DNA of 40,014 bases from Gammaproteobacteria bacterium (GTDB taxonomy: Bacteria; Pseudomonadota; Gammaproteobacteria; JAGOUN01): contig JAGOUN010000006.1 of assembly GCA_018061255.1 (NCBI GenBank), positions 1-40,014 on the forward strand, given 5' to 3'. How positions within the stretch are numbered: the stretch's first letter is position 1; the number at the start of each line of letters is the position of its first letter. A program made the position numbers and the translations under genes. The notes under the pieces are model-generated. The model had not been told where the DNA came from. It ran no database searches and worked only from the letters and a program-made list of their open reading frames with translations. Positions 34,170 through 40,014 of this stretch are shown piece after piece.

Positions 34170-34574
34170 ATGTTGATAGTGCCTTACAAAAGCGTCGCGG
34201 CGGCGCTGGTTTTAGCGGTGTTGCTCGGGCCGATTGGCGTTTTTTATGCTTCTTTTGTTGGCGGTATTGTCATGTGTATTTTTGGTTTGGTAGCGATTGG
34301 GACTATGGCCAGCATGCATTCACCGCTACCGATGGTAACCGTTTGCTTATTTGGGATTGTGTGGGCTATGGCAGCCGTGAGATTTTATAACTACAAAATG
34401 TTGAAAATCGCAGTGAATGGTTGTTTTGGAGACCCTGTAAGCCCAATCGCTCAAAAATTGAAAAAGAATCGTGGATTTTTTAGGAAAGAAAAAATCGTCA
34501 AAGATGAGCAGGCTAGTGAGGTAACCCCTGAAACACCTGATGCTGAAGACGGTGCTTCTGCTTGGAAATTATGA
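34170..34574 (+). CDS. small membrane protein with charged cytoplasmic tail
   Basis: I do not recognise the family. The 134-residue protein has two to three membrane segments (about residues 6-25, 28-48 and 56-72) followed by a basic stretch (KKNRGFFRKEK) and an acidic C-terminus. GGAGAG lies 6 bases before ATG 34170; the frame begins earlier at a TTG without a ribosome binding site. It is followed 10 bases later by recJ, so the two are probably co-transcribed. Function is unknown. Confidence 0.8.
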   Translation: MLIVPYKSVAAALVLAVLLGPIGVFYASFVGGIVMCIFGLVAIGTMASMHSPLPMVTVCLFGIVWAMAAVRFYNYKMLKIAVNGCFGDPVSPIAQKLKKNRGFFRKEKIVKDEQASEVTPETPDAEDGASAWKL

Positions 34575-34584
34575 AGGAAGTATA

Positions 34585-36345
34585 GTGGAATTAAGGCGGG
34601 TTGTTCGTCGACAAGTATCAGAAGATAGTGTACATGTCGCATTATCAAAAGATATTCATCCTGTTGTCGATAGGTTATTGCGTCATCGTGGCGTTTATTC
34701 TGTCAACGAAGTTGATTATGCTTTAAAACATTTATTGCCCTTTCATGCATTAAGTAATATTACTGCGGCAGCGTGTTGTTTAGCAGAGGCGTTAGAAAAA
34801 CAAGAAAAAATACTAATCGTTGGCGATTTTGATGCGGATGGGGCAACGAGTACGGCTTTGTCTGTGCGGGTGCTGCGAGCATTCGGCGCAAGAAACGTTG
34901 ATTTTTTGGTGCCTAATCGATTTAACTTTGGTTATGGATTAACCACAGAGTTAGTTGCTGTTGCGAAGAATATGCAACCTGATTTAATTATGACAGTGGA
35001 TAATGGTATATCCAGTATTGCTGGGGTTGCTGCTGCAAAAGCAGCAGGGATAAAAGTATTGATTACTGATCATCACCTTTCGCCAGCAGTATTACCCGAC
35101 GCAGACGTTATCGTTAATCCTAATCAACGAGAGGATGAATTCGAAAGCAAAGCGCTTGCAGGCGTCGGTGTGGTTTTCTATGTGATGTTGGCATTACGAG
35201 CTGAATTACGTAAACGAAATTGGTTCGAGCAACAAAAAATTGTTGAACCGAATCTAGCGAATTATTTAGACATTGTCGCTTTAGGCACTGTAGCGGATGT
35301 TGTGCCATTAGATCGCAATAACCGAATATTAGTCGCGCAAGGACTACAACGCATACGGGCAGGAAAATGTGTGCCAGGTATTGCAGCTTTATTATCAATT
35401 GCTAAACGTATTCCAAAAAATTTACATGCCCAAGACCTGGGATTTCTCATTGGACCAAGATTAAATGCCGCAGGTAGAATGGATGATATGTCTTTAGGTA
35501 TTGAGTGTTTAATTACCGATGATCCTGTGCAGGCAATGTCGTTAGCAAAACAATTAGATCAGTTTAATCAAGAGCGTAGAGTGGTTGAACAAGATATGCA
35601 GTTGCAAGCGCTGCAAACATTGAAACAAATATCTTTGGGTGCAACAAAAACATTGCCGTTAGGATTGTGTTTATTTGATGCGTCATGGCATCAAGGCGTC
35701 ATTGGTATTCTTGCGTCACGCATTAAAGATAAGACGCATCGTCCTGTGATTGCATTTGCAAAAGATAATGACACGACAATTAAGGGATCTGCGCGTTCTA
35801 TTGCCGGTGTGAATATCCGTGATATTTTAGTAGAAGTTGATACAGATCACCCTGGGCTTATTATTAAATTTGGTGGTCATGCCATGGCGGCAGGATTGTC
35901 ACTTTTACAAAGTAATTTGCAAAAATTTTCCGCGGCATTTAATGTGGTGTTAGCAAAACATGTTAATTCAAGCATGTTAGAAAAAATTGTTGTGACAGAC
36001 GGTGAGTTGCGACAAGAAGATTTTACCTTGCGTTTTGCTGAAATATTGCAAGAATATGGTCCGTGGGGGCAGCAATTTCCGGAGCCAATGTTTGATGGCA
36101 GATTTCAGGTTGTCGATGAAAATATTTTGGCAGGAAAATACATGAAGTTCACTTTGTTACCAGAAAATAGTGAGTCAAGTATAGAAGCTGTGGCATTTAA
36201 TATTGATCTCGAACAATGGGCAATGCAACGCTGTGAGGTTGCGCACGTGGTTTATCGTTTGGATATTAATGAGTTTCGTGAACGACGGAAATTACAATTA
36301 ATTATTGAGCAAATCGAGCCGATTAGTATGATGGAGCGAATTTAG
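34585..36345 (+). CDS. recJ: single-stranded-DNA-specific exonuclease RecJ
   Basis: RecJ is the 5'-3' ssDNA exonuclease of RecF-pathway recombination and repair. DHH-family motifs are present: DFDADG at 81-86, DNG with D139, TDHH at 161-164, then GTVADVVPLD, the GPRLNAAGRM segment and GGHAMAAG in the DHHA1 domain, followed by an OB fold. Translation starts at GTG 34585, preceded by AAGGAAG. The 586-residue length matches E. coli RecJ closely. The TAG stop touches the murF start region. Confidence 0.97.
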   Translation: MELRRVVRRQVSEDSVHVALSKDIHPVVDRLLRHRGVYSVNEVDYALKHLLPFHALSNITAAACCLAEALEKQEKILIVGDFDADGATSTALSVRVLRAFGARNVDFLVPNRFNFGYGLTTELVAVAKNMQPDLIMTVDNGISSIAGVAAAKAAGIKVLITDHHLSPAVLPDADVIVNPNQREDEFESKALAGVGVVFYVMLALRAELRKRNWFEQQKIVEPNLANYLDIVALGTVADVVPLDRNNRILVAQGLQRIRAGKCVPGIAALLSIAKRIPKNLHAQDLGFLIGPRLNAAGRMDDMSLGIECLITDDPVQAMSLAKQLDQFNQERRVVEQDMQLQALQTLKQISLGATKTLPLGLCLFDASWHQGVIGILASRIKDKTHRPVIAFAKDNDTTIKGSARSIAGVNIRDILVEVDTDHPGLIIKFGGHAMAAGLSLLQSNLQKFSAAFNVVLAKHVNSSMLEKIVVTDGELRQEDFTLRFAEILQEYGPWGQQFPEPMFDGRFQVVDENILAGKYMKFTLLPENSESSIEAVAFNIDLEQWAMQRCEVAHVVYRLDINEFRERRKLQLIIEQIEPISMMERI

Positions 36346-36347
36346 TG

Positions 36348-37700
36348 ATGAAATATAAAGATATTATTGCGGCTTGTGAAGCGCAGGCGGAATCAAAAGA
36401 ATTGCTTGAATTTGAAGTTTCACATATCTCTATTGATACTCGAACGCTGAAAGTTGGAGCTGTTTATGTTGCCATCCAAGGAGAGGCGCAAGATGGCCAT
36501 GATTATGTACAAGTGGCAAAAGAAAAGGGCGCTCTTGCAGTCATTGTTTCTCGTAAAATATTATGCGATATCCCGCAGATTTTAGTTAAGGATACTACTG
36601 TAGCGCTTGGAAAAATTGCCGCTTATTGGCGTAAACAATTTTCGTTGCCAATTATTGCCATTACCGGCAGTGTTGGAAAAACCACTACGCGCAGTATGAT
36701 TGCAAAAATTTTGATAGAGGCTTTTGGCGAAGAACATGTGTTGGTGCCGGAGAAAAATTTTAATAATCAATGGGGTCTTCCTTTGGTGTTGTGTAGGCTC
36801 AATGCGAAACATAAAATTGCAGTGCTTGAAATGGGCATGAATCATTTAGAGGAAATTCGCTATTTAATGAAAATCGCACAGCCCACAGTAGGCGTCATCA
36901 CGAATGCAGGGTCCAATCATTTAGGCTTTTTGGGTTCATTAGAAAATATCGCCAAAGCTAAAGGTGAAATGTTCGAGGAATTGTCCGCAACCGGATCTGC
37001 AGTAATAAACGCAGATGATCGATTTTTTTCCTACTGGAATGGTCTTTTAACGGTTCAAGCCAAATCGACATTTGGATTACGCTCAGGGAATATTACTGCA
37101 AAAAATATTCAATCGGATAGTTTTATATTGGTGACGCCTATTGGTGAGATTAATGTAAAACGTGTTTTATTGGGCGAACATAATATTGCCAATGCTTTGG
37201 CAGCTTCAGCGGCAGTGTTGTCAGCCGGCATGAATGATCTTGCTGTAATTAAACGTGGTTTAGAAACGGTGGTGCCAGAACATGGACGGCTCGAGCCAAT
37301 AATCACTTCACAAGGTGTGATTCTTCTCAATGATACGTATAACGGTGGAGAAACTTCAATATTAGCAGCATTACAAGTTTTATCTGAGTATAAAACTATT
37401 GGCAGAAAGATCGCGGTGATTGGCGATATGTCAGAGTTAGAAGAGTTTAGTATTCCCATGCATAAAAAAATGGGTGAGCATGTCGCACGATTTTCGCCTG
37501 ATATTTTTATCGCGTTTGGGCCATTGATGAAACATGCTTATGATGAATATCTTGAACAAAACAAACAGCATTTTTTGTCGCATGATGAAACTGTCGATTA
37601 TTTAAAATCTATTCTAAAAAATAATGACGTTGTATTGTTAAAAGGCGCGCGAGTCATGAGCATGGAAACTATTTGTGATAGTTTAATCAACTTCGTTTAA
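36348..37700 (+). CDS. murF: UDP-MurNAc-tripeptide:D-Ala-D-Ala ligase
   Basis: MurF adds D-Ala-D-Ala to the UDP-MurNAc-tripeptide, the last cytoplasmic step of peptidoglycan precursor synthesis. The ATP site is ITGSVGKTTT with GKTT at 110-113. LEMGMNHLEEI, TNAGSNHLGFLGSLENIAKAK (in part) and NDTYNGG follow in the central and C-terminal domains. The start is ATG 36348; GTG 36345, overlapping the recJ stop, is an alternative. Standing alone outside a dcw cluster is unusual for most gammaproteobacteria but occurs in Legionellales. Confidence 0.96.
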   Translation: MKYKDIIAACEAQAESKELLEFEVSHISIDTRTLKVGAVYVAIQGEAQDGHDYVQVAKEKGALAVIVSRKILCDIPQILVKDTTVALGKIAAYWRKQFSLPIIAITGSVGKTTTRSMIAKILIEAFGEEHVLVPEKNFNNQWGLPLVLCRLNAKHKIAVLEMGMNHLEEIRYLMKIAQPTVGVITNAGSNHLGFLGSLENIAKAKGEMFEELSATGSAVINADDRFFSYWNGLLTVQAKSTFGLRSGNITAKNIQSDSFILVTPIGEINVKRVLLGEHNIANALAASAAVLSAGMNDLAVIKRGLETVVPEHGRLEPIITSQGVILLNDTYNGGETSILAALQVLSEYKTIGRKIAVIGDMSELEEFSIPMHKKMGEHVARFSPDIFIAFGPLMKHAYDEYLEQNKQHFLSHDETVDYLKSILKNNDVVLLKGARVMSMETICDSLINFV

Positions 37701-37720
37701 TCCAAACATTCCAGGTTGAT

Positions 37721-39796
37721 CTAATTCAATTTTTCCCAGCGTAAATCTCGCATTAAACGATAGTTTTGCTTATTTTCTGGGTCGATGCAGAAAAGATGCG
37801 TCCACGCGTTAGATACAAGATTTTCTAGCTTAAGGTGCGATTTGATAATCGTAACAACTCGATTTCGAGGCGCCATGATAATCGATGATAATCGTAACGC
37901 TTGGTGATGCTCATCTTTATCCGTTAATAAAAGAGATTGAACAGGAAGACCTGTCATTAAATCACTAGCATTCCCCTGCATAATACCAATTTTTCCTGTG
38001 ATATTATGGGTAATTTTACTTCCACTGCCATATGCTACTGTATTCAGCAATGAAAAAAGATACTGACTATTAATCCACTGTCCGACAACCATGGGGCCCA
38101 ATAAGATTGATTCTAAGATAGAGCCATCGCCATCTTTTTCCCAATCATAAGAATTTAAAAATGATCGTCCTTCTAAATTAGCATCTTTTGTCAATGCGCG
38201 AGGCGCAACGATAAAACTCGCATTCCGAGCAAGGCCCCATTCGGGTCGTGTTTCTGCCCAGTCAGCGCTTTTACTCACGCTGTTTTGTGCCGGTAGATTA
38301 CGTGTGGCCTCATCAAATGAGTGCTGAATATAATGATTTGCGTTCTCACATAACGTCAATTTGTTTATGGTTGTGTCATGCAAAGCGGCCACAAATATTG
38401 TTGTATCAGGAATAACAATGCCTTCTTTAGTAAGGTATTCGCGAACGTATGGTTTATTGAGAATGGTCGCCATAATGCGTGCATTTTTATCACCGGAACG
38501 ACCACCGCAAGCGCCACAATCTAACGAAGAGCCGTAGGCGTTGTTTTCAGTGCTGCTCTTATGGCCACAAAGAACAACTATTTCAGAAAAGTTTTCCGTC
38601 AAACCCATCATCGCCAATAGATTTTTAGCATAAAGACACTGAGCATCAATACCTACGGAATCATCGATTGATAGCGTTGACGGTGATTCTGTATCTGAAA
38701 AATTAAGAAATTTATTTTTCAATGCCGTTGTTTTTGTAGGAAATATCGTTCGAAAAAGCATAGAAATGCCGCTCAAGAAACCTAATGTCTCTACCAAAGC
38801 AAATGAAGTTGTAAACGTATATTTTAGGGCTTGATATAATTTTTTCACGCCTTGGACGATACGGATGTGCCTGGCATGAAAAGATTCTACGATTGTATGA
38901 TTTGATTTTAGCAAAACTGGACACGAATCGTAGCTTTCGCAAGATATCGTGTTTTTAATACTGACGGGTATGCAGAAAAATCCTGCCACTCCAAATGTTT
39001 CATGGCGTCCGTTTTTTTCTATTTGACTTCTGACTGGTTCAGAACGAACATCAATGCAAAAGGCGAATTGTATTTTTGGTTTTTTTTCTTTTCTATCTTC
39101 CATAGACTGCTGCAGTTTACCTAGAAGATCTTGCTGATAATGCAATTCTAATTCCTGCATCGCAGTTATACGATCTTGAGAAATTTTTTCTGTTTTTATC
39201 GTTTCATGCCACGCCAACAATTTTCTTGCGTTAGGCCATAAAAGATACGTAATAATGATACGCACTGCCAAATAATCGGTCTTGAGCGTCGACAAGCGAT
39301 TGTCATTAGTTTCCCAATCCGCTTTATATTTCGCAAAACTGGCCCAGCCTGGTAAGCTCGTCAAAAGCAGCGTCAGAAACTGTTCTTTTTCTTCAGGTTG
39401 AATCTGAAGGTTCACTAAACATGTCTCTATAATACTCTCCGAGCACATCGAAAGATTTTTCAGGAAATTTTTGTTTACGCTGTTATTTTGATGCAGCTGG
39501 CCATCAAATCTTGCCAGCTCTCGCCATGATTGATAAAGCCCGCCTTCACGATACGGCATAGTAATAGTCGCTTGACCTTCATCAAAAAATGCTTGGAACC
39601 ATTTGATGGATTCCGCGTTAATACGCTTCATTTCAAGAGGAAAATTTGATTGTTCAAAATAGGCAGCCCCTTGATTCATCGCCGCATCAAAAGGCATGGT
39701 TTCGAATCCTTGCAGTGGATTAACAGCGATGATATTTTTTAGTGGCCAACAAGGCGCGATCTTTTCCCATGCGTGGGTAATTAATGTTGTTGTCAT
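37721..39796 (-). CDS. dabA: inorganic carbon transporter subunit DabA (DUF2309)
   Basis: DabA is a beta-carbonic-anhydrase-like subunit that, with the membrane protein DabB, takes up CO2 vectorially as bicarbonate. The zinc ligands can be placed: C247 and D249 in AFCIDVRSE, H412 in LCGHKS and C427 in LDCGACGG. The H-to-C spacing of 15 matches the characterised Halothiobacillus protein. The N-terminal WPLKNIIAVNPLQGFE is typical. At 691 residues it is shorter than the roughly 800 of many DabA proteins. AGGA lies just before the ATG, and dabB ends 9 bases upstream. It is convergent with murF. Confidence 0.92.
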   Translation of the reverse strand: MTTTLITHAWEKIAPCWPLKNIIAVNPLQGFETMPFDAAMNQGAAYFEQSNFPLEMKRINAESIKWFQAFFDEGQATITMPYREGGLYQSWRELARFDGQLHQNNSVNKNFLKNLSMCSESIIETCLVNLQIQPEEKEQFLTLLLTSLPGWASFAKYKADWETNDNRLSTLKTDYLAVRIIITYLLWPNARKLLAWHETIKTEKISQDRITAMQELELHYQQDLLGKLQQSMEDRKEKKPKIQFAFCIDVRSEPVRSQIEKNGRHETFGVAGFFCIPVSIKNTISCESYDSCPVLLKSNHTIVESFHARHIRIVQGVKKLYQALKYTFTTSFALVETLGFLSGISMLFRTIFPTKTTALKNKFLNFSDTESPSTLSIDDSVGIDAQCLYAKNLLAMMGLTENFSEIVVLCGHKSSTENNAYGSSLDCGACGGRSGDKNARIMATILNKPYVREYLTKEGIVIPDTTIFVAALHDTTINKLTLCENANHYIQHSFDEATRNLPAQNSVSKSADWAETRPEWGLARNASFIVAPRALTKDANLEGRSFLNSYDWEKDGDGSILESILLGPMVVGQWINSQYLFSLLNTVAYGSGSKITHNITGKIGIMQGNASDLMTGLPVQSLLLTDKDEHHQALRLSSIIMAPRNRVVTIIKSHLKLENLVSNAWTHLFCIDPENKQNYRLMRDLRWEKLN

Positions 39797-39805
39797 GTTT
39801 AATCC

Positions 39806-40014
39806 TTAGAAGCGATAATCATTGCGGTTTGTGGTAATACTTTTTGGATGCGGCTGACTCGCATTCAGCGCTCTTACATAGAAAGCGGCTTTAATTCGCT
39901 TGATAAGATTACCAGTCGGCAAGTGATCATTTGCTAGCATAGCGATCCAGCTTATTGTTAATAAACTGAAGCCGACTATATGAAAAATACTCATTGGCTG
40001 TGGCACCATTAAAT
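39806..40014 (-). CDS. dabB: C-terminal end of DabB (NuoL-like membrane subunit), partial
   Basis: The frame is open to the window edge, so only the last 69 or so codons are seen. One hydrophobic segment (IVGFSLLTISWIAMLA) is followed by FYVRALNASQPHPKSIT and a basic Tyr-rich end, which resembles the C-terminus of NuoL-like proteins paired with DabA. Position directly upstream of dabA in the same direction supports DabB. The proton-translocating body of the protein is outside the window. Confidence 0.75.
   Translation of the reverse strand, partial: LMVPQPMSIFHIVGFSLLTISWIAMLANDHLPTGNLIKRIKAAFYVRALNASQPHPKSITTNRNDYRF

Overview
The window looks like a chromosomal segment of a gammaproteobacterium with AT-leaning DNA. 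The protein flavour and gene neighbourhoods (rpsF-rpsR-DUF2232-like-rplI-dnaB-radA; ffh-rpsP-rimM-trmD-rplS; der-bamB-yfgM-hisS-rodZ; dapA next to a BamC-like lipoprotein gene), together with a large RAP-domain repeat protein and Rpn-type nuclease genes, suggest a Legionellales/Coxiellaceae-like lineage. This assignment is inference; no 16S rRNA gene is present. Most of the window is ordinary housekeeping sequence.

Layout. 1-5160: elongator tRNA-Met on the minus strand, then a plus-strand block of small-subunit and large-subunit ribosomal protein genes, replicative helicase dnaB and radA. A long imperfect inverted repeat separates dnaB from radA. 5160-7450: two hairpin elements, a small secreted protein and an APC permease. 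7448-12831: minus-strand cluster der-bamB-yfgM-hisS-rodZ (ribosome assembly, outer-membrane assembly, histidyl-tRNA synthesis, cell shape). 12905-17625: pgeF, rlmN-ndk, a secreted YHYH protein, and dapA with a short BamC-like lipoprotein gene.

17795-21860 is the accessory part. It holds an Rpn-family PD-(D/E)XK nuclease gene, then an 865-residue protein with about twelve helical repeats of 43-45 residues and a C-terminal RAP (PD-(D/E)XK-like) domain, then a decayed fragment of a second rpn gene. The 3' end of the RAP gene reads into that fragment. This is the most unusual content of the window: an organelle-style RNA-binding architecture in a bacterium, sitting between nuclease-gene relics.

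21892-29603: xseA/tadA divergent pair, a basic histone-H1-like small protein with a strong promoter overlapped by a 10-bp palindrome, an MTA/SAH nucleosidase gene convergent with a cinA-like gene, and the ffh-rpsP-rimM-trmD-rplS cluster. 29604-40014: a 162-bp element with 27-bp terminal inverted repeats, a sugar porter, a cytochrome P450, a CorB/CNNM-type protein, a small membrane protein followed by recJ and murF, and a DabA/DabB inorganic-carbon uptake operon that runs off the right edge.

A family of short intergenic palindromes (core GGGCGACC-loop-GGTCGCCC) recurs at least four times, always at 3' ends of genes or in gaps.
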